Assembly: GCA_009912175.1 (NCBI GenBank)
Contig: WNDQ01000001.1
Span: forward strand, 124,001-188,000
DNA length: 64,000 bases
Direction: 5' to 3'
From: Paracidovorax wautersii
Lineage (GTDB): Bacteria; Pseudomonadota; Gammaproteobacteria; Burkholderiales; Burkholderiaceae_C
Numbering within the stretch: the first letter of the stretch is position 1; each line of letters opens with the position of its first letter. The notes beneath the pieces are model-generated. The model saw only the letters and a list, made by a program, of their open reading frames with translations. It had not been told where the DNA came from and did no database searches. Below are positions 35,050 to 43,945 of the stretch, piece by piece. A program made the translations under genes and the position numbers.

Positions 35050-36600
35050 ATGAGCAAGACCCACCTGACCCCCGCTGACTATCTCAAGAAAATCCTGACG
35101 GCGCGCGTCTACGACGTGGCCCACGAAAGCCCGCTGGAGATGGCCAGCCAACTGAGCCAACGGCTGGGCAACCAGGTTCTGCTCAAGCGCGAGGACCAGC
35201 AGCCGGTCTTCAGTTTCAAGCTGCGCGGGGCCTACAACAAGATGGCGCACCTGACGCCGGCCCAGCTCAAGAAGGGCGTGATCTGCGCCTCGGCCGGCAA
35301 CCATGCCCAGGGCGTGGCGCTGGGCGCGCGCAAGCTGGGCACACGCGCCGTGGTCGTCATGCCGACCACCACGCCGCAGGTCAAGATCGACGCGGTCAAG
35401 GGTTTTGGCGGCGAGGTCGTGCTGGCCGGCGACAGCTATTCCGACGCGTATGACCACGCCATCAAGCTGCAGGCCAAGCAGGGGCTGACCTTCATCCACC
35501 CCTTCGACGACCCGGACGTGATCGCGGGCCAGGGCACCATTGCCATGGAAATCCTGCGCCAGCACCAGGGGCCGCTGGACGCGGTGTTCGTGGCCATCGG
35601 CGGCGGCGGACTGATTTCGGGCGTGGCCAACTACATCAAGGCGCTGCGCCCCGAGATCAAGGTGATCGGCGTGCAGATGAGCGACTCGGACGCCATGGTG
35701 CGCTCGGTCGAAGGTGGCCGGCGCGTCACGCTGCCGGAGGTGGGGCTGTTTTCGGATGGCACCGCCGTCAAGCTGGTGGGCGAGGAGACCTTCCGCGTCA
35801 GCCGCGAGCTGGTCGATGACTATGTGATCGTCGACACCGACGCGGTGTGCGCGGCCATCAAGGACATCTTCACCGACACACGCAGCATCGTCGAACCTTC
35901 GGGCGCGCTGGCCGTGGCGGCCATCAAGCAGTACGCCGCGCAGCACAAGCTCAAGGGCCAGACCTTCGCGGCCATTCTGTGCGGGGCCAACATGAACTTC
36001 GACCGGCTGCGTTTCGTGGCCGAGCGCGCCATGGTGGGCGAGGAGCGCGAGGCGCTTTTCGCCGTCACCATTCCTGAAGAGCGCGGCAGCTTTCGCCGTT
36101 TTTGCGAAGCCATCGAACAACTGCCAGGCGGCCCGCGCAACGTGACCGAATTCAACTACCGCATCAGCAGCCAGCAGGCCGCGCACGTCTTCGTCGGCCT
36201 GAGCACCAGCGGCAAGGGCGAGAACGAGAAGGTCGCCAAGATCCTCAACAAGCAGGGTTTCCAGGCGCTGGACCTGACGCACGACGAGCTCGCCAAGGAG
36301 CATGTGCGCCACATGGTGGGCGGCCATTCGGCCCTGGCCGGCAACGAGCGCCTGCTCAACTTCACCTTCCCCGAGCGGCCGGGCGCGCTGATGAAGTTCC
36401 TGTCGTCCATGAAACCCAGCTGGAACATCAGCCTGTTCCACTACCGCAACCAGGGCGCCGACTACGGCCGCGCGCTGATCGGCATGCAAGTGCCCAAGGG
36501 CGACGCGCGTGCGTTCAAGCAGTTCCTGGCTGAACTCGGCTACCCGTTCAAGGAAGAGACCGACAACCCGGTCTACCGGCTGTTCCTGCGACAGGAATAG
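35050..36600 (+). CDS. ilvA: Biosynthetic threonine ammonia-lyase
   Basis: 516 residues from ATG 35050 (MSKTHLTPADYLKKILTAR); the track ORF begins upstream inside the small RNA. It deaminates threonine to 2-oxobutanoate, the first committed step to isoleucine. The PLP lysine lies in QQPVFSFKLRGAYNKM, and the phosphate-binding loop in AIGGGGLISG. The C-terminal third carries two ACT-like regulatory domains (FAVTIPEERGSFRRFCEAIE and LLNFTFPERPGALMKFLSSM), so feedback inhibition by isoleucine is expected. No other ilv gene is near. Confidence 0.97.
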   Translation: MSKTHLTPADYLKKILTARVYDVAHESPLEMASQLSQRLGNQVLLKREDQQPVFSFKLRGAYNKMAHLTPAQLKKGVICASAGNHAQGVALGARKLGTRAVVVMPTTTPQVKIDAVKGFGGEVVLAGDSYSDAYDHAIKLQAKQGLTFIHPFDDPDVIAGQGTIAMEILRQHQGPLDAVFVAIGGGGLISGVANYIKALRPEIKVIGVQMSDSDAMVRSVEGGRRVTLPEVGLFSDGTAVKLVGEETFRVSRELVDDYVIVDTDAVCAAIKDIFTDTRSIVEPSGALAVAAIKQYAAQHKLKGQTFAAILCGANMNFDRLRFVAERAMVGEEREALFAVTIPEERGSFRRFCEAIEQLPGGPRNVTEFNYRISSQQAAHVFVGLSTSGKGENEKVAKILNKQGFQALDLTHDELAKEHVRHMVGGHSALAGNERLLNFTFPERPGALMKFLSSMKPSWNISLFHYRNQGADYGRALIGMQVPKGDARAFKQFLAELGYPFKEETDNPVYRLFLRQE

Positions 36601-36631
36601 GAACGCCCCCGAAGCGCCTGCGGTGCCACCG

Positions 36632-36669
36632 CGCCCTCGAGGGCGACAGCCCTGGTCGGGCAAAGCCCG
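36632..36669. terminator. Hairpin pair between convergent ilvA and efflux operon
   Basis: A perfect 14-bp palindrome CGCCCTCGAGGGCG (36632-36645) and a second stem CGGGC-AAA-GCCCG (36657-36669) fill the gap between two convergent transcripts. No T-run follows, so termination is only suspected. Confidence 0.3.
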
Positions 36670-36711
36670 CCCCCGCTGTCACTTGCAAAGCAAAGCCACG
36701 AAGACCGGTGA

Positions 36712-38178
36712 TCAGCGCTTGGCTGCTGTGCTTTCCTCCCACCCACCGCCCAAGGCCAGGAACAGCGTGATCTGGTCGTCGGCCAGTTCGGCGTCGGAGG
36801 CGGCCACGGCGGCGTCGGCAGTGGCCAGGCTGCGCTCGGCGTCCAGCGCGTCCAGGTAGCCGGTGCGCCCGCCCTGGTAGAGCTGGCGGGCCTGCTCGGC
36901 GACCTGCGCCGCGTCGTCGCGCGCGGCCTGCAGTGCATTGCGCCGGTCCAGCGCCCGGGCGTAGGCGGACAGGGCCGTCTCGGTTTCACGCAGGGCACCC
37001 AGCACCGTGCCGTCAAAACGCGCCAGCGCCGCCCGCGTGCCGGCTTCGGCCTGGGCGATGCGGGCCTGCGCGACACCTGTGTTGGGCACGGTCCACGAGA
37101 TCAGCGGCCCCAGGCTCCACGAGAACGTATCGCCGCGCCCGAAACCAGTCGCGGGCCCCACCGAGGCGGCCGACAGGCCCAGCGTGATCTTGGGGTAGAG
37201 GTCGCCCGTCGCCACGCCGATGCGGGCCGTGGCCGCTGCCAGCATGCGCTCGACCTGGCGGATGTCGGGCCGGCGGCGCAGCAGTTGCGCGCCGTCGCCC
37301 ACCGGGATCACCGAGGCCAGGCGCGGCGGCTCGGCGCAGTCGGTAATGTCCTGGGGAAAGGCCTGCGGCAGCGCGCCCGTGAGCGTCGCCAAGCGGTAGA
37401 GCGCGCTCTGGCGCTGCGCCAGCAGCGGCGGCACACTGGCCTGCAACTGGTTGAGCTGGCTGCTGGCGCGCGAGACGTCGATGCGCCCGGCGCGGCCGGC
37501 CTGTTCAAGCTGGCGGTTCACGTCCAGCGCGCGCTGCTGCAGCCCGATCGACTGCCGCGCCGAAACCAGTTCCAGGTTGGCCGAGCACACCTGCGCGTAG
37601 GCGCGCGCCGTCTGCGCCGCGACGTTCACGCGTGCCAGGTCGACGGCGGCCTGCGCTGCCTCGCTGTTGGCCTCGGCCGCTTCGATGCCGCGCCGGATCT
37701 GGCCGAACAGGTCGACCTGATAGGACAGACCAACGCCCGCGCTGTAGTGATAGGCGTTGGGCGGCACATAACCCGGCTGCAGCTCCGAGAGCCCCGAGAC
37801 ATGACCATAGGACGGCCCGCCATTGACGGTGATCGATGGGCGCTGGCCGCCCATGGCTTCGTCGACGCTGGCCTGCGCGCTTTCCAGATTGGCCAGGGCC
37901 ACACGCAAGTCGGTGTTGTGGACCAGGGCCTGCGCGACCAGGCGGTCGAGCCGCGCGTCCTGGTACAGGCGCCACCAGTGGTCGGGCAAAGGCGCGCTGC
38001 TGTAGCGGGGCGACTGCGCCTGCGCGAACGGCTGGGCCGCGTCGGGCTGGCTGGCGACGGCCTCGGCGGGCTGCCGGTAGTCGGGGCCGACGGGATGGCT
38101 CGCACAGGCGGCCAGCAGCGCCGCCGCGCTCAACGCCATCGCCCCGCACGCGAGCCGAAAAACAAGACGATCAGACAT
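36712..38178 (-). CDS. NodT-family outer-membrane efflux lipoprotein
   Basis: 488 residues. The signal peptide ends in a lipobox (ALSAAALLAAC), so the protein is lipid-anchored in the outer membrane. Two TolC-like repeats follow, with family sequence DHWWRLYQDARLDRLVAQAL, YQVDLFGQIRRGIEAAEANS and SWTVPNTGVAQARIAQAEAG. It forms the trimeric exit duct for the HlyD/FUSC pump encoded immediately upstream in the same operon, separated by only three bases from the HlyD stop. Confidence 0.94.
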   Translation of the reverse strand: MSDRLVFRLACGAMALSAAALLAACASHPVGPDYRQPAEAVASQPDAAQPFAQAQSPRYSSAPLPDHWWRLYQDARLDRLVAQALVHNTDLRVALANLESAQASVDEAMGGQRPSITVNGGPSYGHVSGLSELQPGYVPPNAYHYSAGVGLSYQVDLFGQIRRGIEAAEANSEAAQAAVDLARVNVAAQTARAYAQVCSANLELVSARQSIGLQQRALDVNRQLEQAGRAGRIDVSRASSQLNQLQASVPPLLAQRQSALYRLATLTGALPQAFPQDITDCAEPPRLASVIPVGDGAQLLRRRPDIRQVERMLAAATARIGVATGDLYPKITLGLSAASVGPATGFGRGDTFSWSLGPLISWTVPNTGVAQARIAQAEAGTRAALARFDGTVLGALRETETALSAYARALDRRNALQAARDDAAQVAEQARQLYQGGRTGYLDALDAERSLATADAAVAASDAELADDQITLFLALGGGWEESTAAKR

Positions 38179-38181
38179 GCC

Positions 38182-39138
38182 TCAACCCGCCTTTCCGGCA
38201 AACGGCTGTGCGCCCGATGCCGCCGGGGTTGCAGCCGGTGCGCGGCCGCCCTCCACCACCTCGACCGTCACGGTCTGGCCCGCCACCAGCCGCATCCCCT
38301 CCTGCGCATCGAGCTGGACCCGCACACGCTGGGCCAGCCGAACCCAGTTGAAAGTCGGGTTGACGCTGGGCAGCAGGTTGGCGCTGGTGGAGCGGTCGTG
38401 GTCGGCAATGCCTGCCGCCACGCTCTGCACCGTGCCCGACAGCGGCTGCGACGCGCCCATGGGCGTGACCCGCACGCGGTCGCCGAGGTGGATGCGCGGC
38501 AGCTTGGTTTCCTCGAAATAGCCTTCGACATAGATCGAGCCCCCGTCGACCAGCGCCAGCACCGGGCGGCCCGCCGTGGCATAGGCGCCCTGCCGCAGGT
38601 CCAGGTTGGTGACCACGCCATCGGTCGGGGCCTGGACCTGGGCGCGCTGCAGATTCAGATGCGCCGTGTCCAGCGCCACCTCGGCCTGGGCAACGGCGGC
38701 GCGGGCCTGCTCGACGCGCGAGCGGGTCTGCTCCTGCACTTCGCGCGAGACCAGGGCGCTCAGGCCCTGGTTGCGGGCGTTCTCGCGTTGCGCCTGGGTC
38801 AGCACGGCCTGTTGCGCGGCCAGCTGTGCACGCGCCTGGCGCTCGGCCAGTTCGTAGCGTGCGCGGTCGACCTCGAACAGCACATCGCCCGCGTGCACGA
38901 ACTGGTTGTCCTGCACCCGCACGGCCGTGACCAGGCCCGAGACGTCGGGCGCAAGCTGCACGACGTTGGCACGCACACGGCCGTCGCGTGTCCACGGCGC
39001 CAGCTCGTAGTGATCCCACAGCTGCCACACGGCCCAGCCGGCCAGCGCCACGGCCACCAGCGTGACCAGGGGCCGCAGCACCTGGCCGATCCAGGCCGCG
39101 CGCCCGGGACTTGTTGTTGATTTGGAAGGTGTCGTCAT
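38182..39138 (-). CDS. HlyD-family membrane fusion protein of an AaeA/EmrA-like efflux pump
   Basis: 318 residues. One N-terminal membrane anchor (LRPLVTLVAVALAGWAVWQL) is followed by the lipoyl-like half motif (VQLAPDVSGLVTAVRVQDNQ), a coiled-coil hairpin rich in Ala, Gln and Arg (residues about 90-155), and the beta-barrel (APTDGVVTNLDLRQGAYATA, YVEGYFEETKLPRIHLGD). It links the inner-membrane FUSC protein to the NodT duct. With the DUF1656 protein this matches the AaeXAB layout for export of aromatic acids. Confidence 0.94.
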   Translation of the reverse strand: MTTPSKSTTSPGRAAWIGQVLRPLVTLVAVALAGWAVWQLWDHYELAPWTRDGRVRANVVQLAPDVSGLVTAVRVQDNQFVHAGDVLFEVDRARYELAERQARAQLAAQQAVLTQAQRENARNQGLSALVSREVQEQTRSRVEQARAAVAQAEVALDTAHLNLQRAQVQAPTDGVVTNLDLRQGAYATAGRPVLALVDGGSIYVEGYFEETKLPRIHLGDRVRVTPMGASQPLSGTVQSVAAGIADHDRSTSANLLPSVNPTFNWVRLAQRVRVQLDAQEGMRLVAGQTVTVEVVEGGRAPAATPAASGAQPFAGKAG

Positions 39139-39165
39139 GATCGTTCTTCTTTCGTCGTTCTTCGT

Positions 39166-39375
39166 TCAACCCTGCAACCAGCCGCCCAGGCGCGAAAGCC
39201 CATAGAGCAGCACGGCGTAGAGCGCCAGGTCGAACAAGGGCGGATGCCAGACCCAGCGGTAAAAACCGATGGCGGCCAGCACGCGCCGCACGCCCCAGGC
39301 GACACCCAGGGCCAGCAGCGCCAGCAGCATCAGCCACGGCAGGTACATGCCCACAAGACTGGTTTCACCGGTCAT
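39166..39375 (-). CDS. DUF1656 (AaeX-like) small membrane protein
   Basis: 69 residues with two hydrophobic segments (MYLPWLMLLALLALGVAWGV and LFDLALYAVLLYGLSRLGGW). DUF1656 proteins regularly lie between FUSC and HlyD genes of AaeB-type pumps; their exact role is unknown. Its start overlaps the end of the FUSC gene by 11 bases, showing translational coupling. Confidence 0.9.
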   Translation of the reverse strand: MTGETSLVGMYLPWLMLLALLALGVAWGVRRVLAAIGFYRWVWHPPLFDLALYAVLLYGLSRLGGWLQG

Positions 39376-41495
39376 CGCTCGCCTCTTCTTTTTCTGTGCC
39401 AGGGGTGGATGTGCCCGCTACCAAGGCCGCGGGCGCTTGCGGAAACAGGTTGCGGCGCAGGCCCACCAGCGCCGCCACGGCACGGTCTGCCACCGCGTCG
39501 CGCCCGGCGGGCTGAAACGCCGCGACCAAGGCCGCGTCGATGCCCGCCAGCGCCTGGGACGGCGGCGCCACGGCCTGACCGCCTGCGCGGGCGCGGAAAA
39601 AAGCCGAAATTGGCGCCAGCAGCGCCGGGATCGACTGCGCCACGGCGGCCGACAAATCCACGTGCAGTTGCCGCAGCGTCGCCAGATCGGCGCCCACACG
39701 CAGGTCACGCAAGGCATCGTTGGCCACCACGCCGTCGAGCGTGCCGCCGGCTTGCGCGATGCGCGGCGCCAGCAGGCCGATGCGGTCAAGCATGCGCACG
39801 GCATAGCCCGCGTCCGGCGCCGCGCCGCGCGCCGCGTCGGCCATGTCGCCCAGCTCGCGCCAGGTGGCGCGCTGGATGCGCCGCGCGCTCCATTGCGCGC
39901 CGACCGAGCGCAGCAGCCGCGTCACGCGCGAGGCGATCAGCGCGCCCATGATCTGGGCGGCCGTGAAGTTGACGAAGCTCGCCAGATCGGCGCTGGCCGT
40001 GTCGTGCATGGCCAGGGTGCCCGCCACGCCAAAGAAGAACGGCATGGCCTGCCCGAAGCTCGCCGGCCGCGCGATGAAGCAGCCCAGGACCAGGAACAGC
40101 GGGGCGCAGATCGCCACCAGCATGCCGAAGTCCTGCACCAGCGGCAGCAGCACCAGCACGTACAGCGCCGAGACCGGCACCGACCACAGCGTCCATTTGA
40201 TGAAGCCGTGGATGGCCGGCACCGGATCGTCCAGCGCGGCAAAGAAGCTGCAGAAGACGGCGGCCATCATGGCGGCCACGTAGCCGTAGGTCCAGCCCGT
40301 GAGAATCCAGAAGGCGCAGCACACCGCGATGGCGATGGCCGCGGCCGCCGCCGACAGCAAGGCCATGCCGCGGTTGCGGTGCAGGACCCGGTTGCCCAGG
40401 CTGGCCTGGCGGCGCAGCGGCGCGGCCGCGCCGCGCAGGCCGGCATCGATGTCGCGCCGCAGGCTGGCGCAGGCCTGCCACTCGGCGGTCAGCTCGGCCA
40501 GACGCTGGACCAGGCTGATGCGCAGGGCCTGCTGCCAGCGCTGCTGAGCCGCGTCCACGGCGGCGCCGGCTGGCGCGGCCGCGAACCGTTGGAAGGCCGC
40601 GTCCAGGTCCGCGTCCGGCGCGGCCTGCGGGTCCGATGCCTGGCGTTGCAGCCATTGCGCCACCTGCCCCAGCAGCGCCACCACGTCATGCGGCAGCCGC
40701 CCCTGGTCGTCGGCCAGCGCCCGCAGCCGGTCGTCGACGGCCGACAGGTGCGGCGTGAGAGCCGCCACGCGGTCCTGCATGGCGCGGATGGCGCCCGCCG
40801 TCCAGCGCAGATGCGTGGTGTCGAAAGGCACGTGGGTGGACAGCAGGCGCAACTGGGTGATGTCGCCGGCCAGGCGGCGGCGGTCGCCCGTGAGCTTGGC
40901 GTCCGAGCCGGCCCCGGCCTGGCGCTCGGGGTCGAGCAGGTCACCCAACCAGCGGCGCGCATCGGCCAGCGCGCGGTCGATCAGTCCCAGCACGCTGCCC
41001 GTCAGCCCTTTGGGCCAGAACACGCTGTGGATGACGGTCGCGCACAGAATGCCCAGGCCGATCTCTTCAACGCGTGAAACGGCCGTATCGAAGATGGCCT
41101 GCGGCGCATCGACGCTGGGAAATCCCACGAAAGCCGCCGTGTAGCCTGCCAGCATGAAGAGGTAGGCGCGCGGCGTGCGGTCGAGCAGCGACACGTACAG
41201 GCAAAACGCCACCCAGCCCGACATGGCCAACGACAGCAGCAAGGGCGCGTTGGCCAGCGCCGGCACCAGCAGCAAGGCCGCCGTGCTGCCGATCAAGGTG
41301 CCGCAGAAACGGTAGACGCCCTTGGAGCGCATGGCCCCGGCCAGCGGGTGGGCGACGATGTAGGTCGTCATCACGGCCCAGAACGGGCGCGGCAGCCATG
41401 CTGGCGATGTACATCGCCAGCATGGCTGCCGCGAAGGTCTTGGCCGAGAACAGCAGTTCCGCGCCGGAAACACGCGGCAGGCGAAAGGCAGGCAT
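39365..41495 (-). pseudogene. FUSC/AaeB-family efflux inner-membrane protein, frameshifted at a perfect palindrome
   Basis: The proper start is ATG 41495 (MPAFRLPRVSGAELLFSAKT), three bases after the marR stop. This frame gives normal family sequence only to about AAAMLAMYIAS. The next expected segment (LPRPFWAVMTTYIVAHPLAG) is in a different frame, used by the track ORF ending at 39365. The total length is not a multiple of three (+1 or -2). The rest is intact: two membrane bundles (GVYRFCGTLIGSTAALLLVP; IAIAVCCAFWILTGWTYGYV) and a long cytoplasmic helical region, about 709 residues in all. The shift falls inside the 46-bp palindrome at 41388-41433. If real, the pump lacks its inner-membrane subunit. 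Confidence 0.88.
41388..41433. repeat. 46-bp perfect palindrome inside the FUSC gene
   Basis: Two 23-bp arms meet with no loop between 41410 and 41411; each arm is the exact reverse complement of the other (right half begins ACATCGCCAGCATGGCTGCC). As a result both strands encode MLAMYIASMAAA here. It coincides with the FUSC frameshift. Confidence 0.95.
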
Positions 41496-41498
41496 TGC

Positions 41499-42020
41499 TC
41501 AGTCCTCCTGCCCTTTCACGGGCATGAGGGGCATGGTCGTTCCCAAGCGCGGCATCAGCACGCCGAACACCCGCAGGCAGGCGGCGATGTCCTCGTCGGC
41601 AATGCCCGCATAGAGCGTGCCGCGCAGCCCATGCAGGACGGCCTCGATGTCGGCGCGGGCCTGGACGCCCTCGGGCGTGAGGTGCAACGTCTTGGCGCGG
41701 CGGTCGAGCGGGTCTTCGCGCCGCAGCACCAGCCCGGCCTCGACCAAGCGATCGAGCGTGCGCACCAGCGACGGGCCCTCGATGCTGATGGCCTCGGCCA
41801 GCGCGCCCTGGCGCACGCCGTCACCCAGCCGGCCAATGAACACCAGCGGCCAGGCCATGGCGTGCGACAGACCATGGGCGGCCACCGCCTTGTCGGCCGC
41901 GGCGCGGTAGCCGCGCTGCAGCACGCCCAACGACATGCTCAGCGCCATGAGCGCCGCGTTGCGGTCGAACGTGTCCGTGGGCCCGTTCGGTTCGCTGGAG
42001 GAAATAAGGTCTGCGGTCAT
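41499..42020 (-). CDS. MarR-family transcriptional regulator of the efflux operon
   Basis: 173 residues. The winged helix region shows GVRQGALAEAISIEGPSLVR, TLDRLVEAGLVLRREDPLDR and RRAKTLHLTPEGVQ, all typical of MarR. It is the first gene of the run MarR-FUSC-DUF1656-HlyD-NodT, three bases before FUSC. MarR proteins usually repress their own operon until a phenolic or other toxic ligand binds, so it probably senses the compound exported by this pump. An inverted repeat lies about 64 bp upstream. Confidence 0.94.
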   Translation of the reverse strand: MTADLISSSEPNGPTDTFDRNAALMALSMSLGVLQRGYRAAADKAVAAHGLSHAMAWPLVFIGRLGDGVRQGALAEAISIEGPSLVRTLDRLVEAGLVLRREDPLDRRAKTLHLTPEGVQARADIEAVLHGLRGTLYAGIADEDIAACLRVFGVLMPRLGTTMPLMPVKGQED

Positions 42021-42083
42021 GGAAAGACGCCATTCCTGCGAACCACAGCCCCTGTCGGGGCTGGATCCTGGGAATGGCTTTTT

Positions 42084-42101
42084 GATAGTTAGCTTGCTAT
42101 C
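42084..42101. promoter_or_regulatory. Inverted repeat, candidate MarR operator
   Basis: GATAG, eight bases, CTATC, in an AT-rich patch 64-81 bp upstream of the marR start, within TTGATAGTTAGCTTGCTATC. This spacing and sequence resemble MarR operators (ATAG...CTAT). Confidence 0.5.
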
Positions 42102-42211
42102 TATTGTAGCGGCAAATGCACGGCCTTGCAGGACGGGAATAAAACCGGGATCAGAACCGCCTGAATGGCGCGTTCTTCGCTATCAAAAATAGTAGGGGAT
42201 CGTGTGTGCAA

Positions 42212-42224
42212 TCGCCGCAGGCGA
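42212..42224 (-). terminator. Short hairpin just past the rnpB 3' end
   Basis: TCGCC-TGC-GGCGA on the minus strand, about five bases beyond the P1 helix, followed by TTGCACAC. A second AT-rich hairpin (CTATTTTTGATAG) lies about 20 bp further. Either could end the rnpB precursor. Confidence 0.35.
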
Positions 42225-42228
42225 AAGT

Positions 42229-42547
42229 GTGAAGTACGCCGATAAGCCGGATTCTGTGCACGGCGGTTGCCCGCCGCGTGACCGCCATTAATCTGGGCCG
42301 GGTGTCGCCACACCGGCTCGATGCTACCTACCCGTGGACTCAGCGGGCCGCCTCGATGTCCACCTATTTGGTATTGCTGCGCGTAGAGATTGCCCGTTTC
42401 ACCCGAACTGAATCGGCTCGTCTCTGTTGCTCTGATCCTCACCTCACGGTGGAGAGGTGTTACCTCCTACGCTGCCCTGTGCAGTCCGGACGTTCCTCCA
42501 GTGCCGTGTTTCCACGCTTGCACCAGCGGCGGTCTGGCGTACTTCAC
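42229..42547 (-). ncRNA. rnpB: RNase P RNA (bacterial type A)
   Basis: About 319 nt on the minus strand. The ends pair perfectly as helix P1: GTGAAGTACGCC (42547-42536) with GGCGTACTTCAC (42240-42229). The universally conserved 5' core GAGGAACGTCCGGACTGCAC and the 3' core ACAGAATCCGGCTTATCGGC are both present at the right distance. This RNA is the catalytic part of RNase P, which matures tRNA 5' ends. The ORF track reads several spurious frames through it. It is divergent from clsB. Confidence 0.95.
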
Positions 42548-42638
42548 GGCGGCGATTATCGTCGATCGCCACGTGCGGCTGACGGTCACATGCGCAGGCA
42601 ACGCCGTCCTACAACGCGGGCATGCCTGCTGCGCCAAG

Positions 42639-43937
42639 ATGATGGACCAGGACAGTTTCATGGATACCGACGAAGCACCATCCCCGCGCCCAGGCTTGCG
42701 CGAACGTTGGCGCCGCAAAAGCGCCCCGTCGCGCTGGACCGCCGGCAATGCCTTCGAGCTGCTGGAAAACGGCGAAGCCTACTTTCCCGCCGTCAACGCG
42801 GCCCTTGCCCGCGCGCGGCGCGAAGTGGTGATCGAGACTTTCATCCTGTTCGAGGACAAGGTTGGCCTGGCGCTGCATGCGCAACCGCTGGCCGCCGCGC
42901 AGCGCGGCGTGGACGTGCACCTGCTGGTCGACGGCTACGGCTCGTTCGAACTGTCCCCGGACTTCATCGGCAGCCTGATCGCCGCGGGCGTGCAGTTGCG
43001 CGTGTTCGACCCGGGCCAGAAGGTAATGGGCCAGCGCCTGAACGTGCTGCGCCGCATGCACCGCAAGATCGTGGTGGTCGATGGCGAACTGGCCTTCATC
43101 GGCGGCATCAACTTCAGCGCCGACCACCTGGCCGACTGGGGGCCGTTGGCCAAACAGGACTACGCCACGGCGGTGCGCGGCCCCCTGGTGCGGCAGATCC
43201 GCGACTTCGTGTTCCGCGCCATCGACAGCCGGCCCCGGCCCGACAACCACGACCTGGGCGAGCACACCGAGCGGGGCGACATGCATGCCCTGTTCGTCAC
43301 CCGCGACAATCACCGCCATGCCACCGACATCGAGCGCCACTACCAGATCGCGCTGCGCGCCGCGCGCCAGCGCGTGGTCATCGCCAATGCCTATTTTTTC
43401 CCGGGCTACCGCTTCATCCGCAGCCTGCGCCGCGCGGCGCTGCGCGGCGTCGACGTGCGGCTGATCCTGCAGGGTGAGCCGGACATGCCCATCGTCAAGA
43501 CCGCCGCCCGCCTGCTCTACGACCATCTGCTGCGCGCCGGCGTGAAGATCTACGAATACAGCGAACGCCCGCTGCACGGCAAGGTGGCGCTGGTGGACGA
43601 CGCGTGGGCGACCATCGGCTCGAGCAACCTCGACCCGCTGAGCCTGTCGCTCAACCTGGAGGCCAACGTGGTGGTGCGCGACCGCGCCTTCAACCAGACC
43701 CTGCATGAACGACTCGATCATCTGATGCGGCATGGCTGCCAGCCCGTGCAGGCACCGCCCGAGCCGCGCTGGAACGGCCTGCGGCTGGTGCGCAGCTACT
43801 GCGTCTTCCACGTGCTGCGCTGGTTTCCGACCTGGGCCGGCTGGCTGCCGCGCCACCGCCCCACCATCACCCTGGCCCAGGCCGAGGCGGCGCGCAAGGC
43901 GAGCGACCGCGACACGCCAGCCTCGGCGTCGACCTGA
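42639..43937 (+). CDS. clsB: Cardiolipin synthase B (phospholipase D family)
   Basis: About 432 residues. Candidate starts are ATG 42639, 42642 and 42660; the last has AGGA eight bases upstream. The track start at 42390 lies inside rnpB. Both phospholipase D HKD motifs are visible: HRKIVVVDGELAFIGGIN near residue 142 and HGKVALVDDAWATIGSSNLD near residue 313. It makes cardiolipin from phosphatidylglycerol, and in E. coli ClsB also uses other alcohols. It is followed after eight bases by a YbhN-like gene, the same pair as ybhO-ybhN in E. coli. Confidence 0.94.
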   Translation: MMDQDSFMDTDEAPSPRPGLRERWRRKSAPSRWTAGNAFELLENGEAYFPAVNAALARARREVVIETFILFEDKVGLALHAQPLAAAQRGVDVHLLVDGYGSFELSPDFIGSLIAAGVQLRVFDPGQKVMGQRLNVLRRMHRKIVVVDGELAFIGGINFSADHLADWGPLAKQDYATAVRGPLVRQIRDFVFRAIDSRPRPDNHDLGEHTERGDMHALFVTRDNHRHATDIERHYQIALRAARQRVVIANAYFFPGYRFIRSLRRAALRGVDVRLILQGEPDMPIVKTAARLLYDHLLRAGVKIYEYSERPLHGKVALVDDAWATIGSSNLDPLSLSLNLEANVVVRDRAFNQTLHERLDHLMRHGCQPVQAPPEPRWNGLRLVRSYCVFHVLRWFPTWAGWLPRHRPTITLAQAEAARKASDRDTPASAST

Positions 43938-43945
43938 GCGTCGCC

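Noticed and set aside
34780-36663. 627-residue minus-strand ORF opposite ilvA
   Set aside because: Antisense shadow of ilvA; no recognisable motif.
42390-42638. N-terminal extension of the clsB track ORF
   Set aside because: It overlaps the conserved 5' part of rnpB on the other strand. The conserved ClsB sequence begins after 42639.
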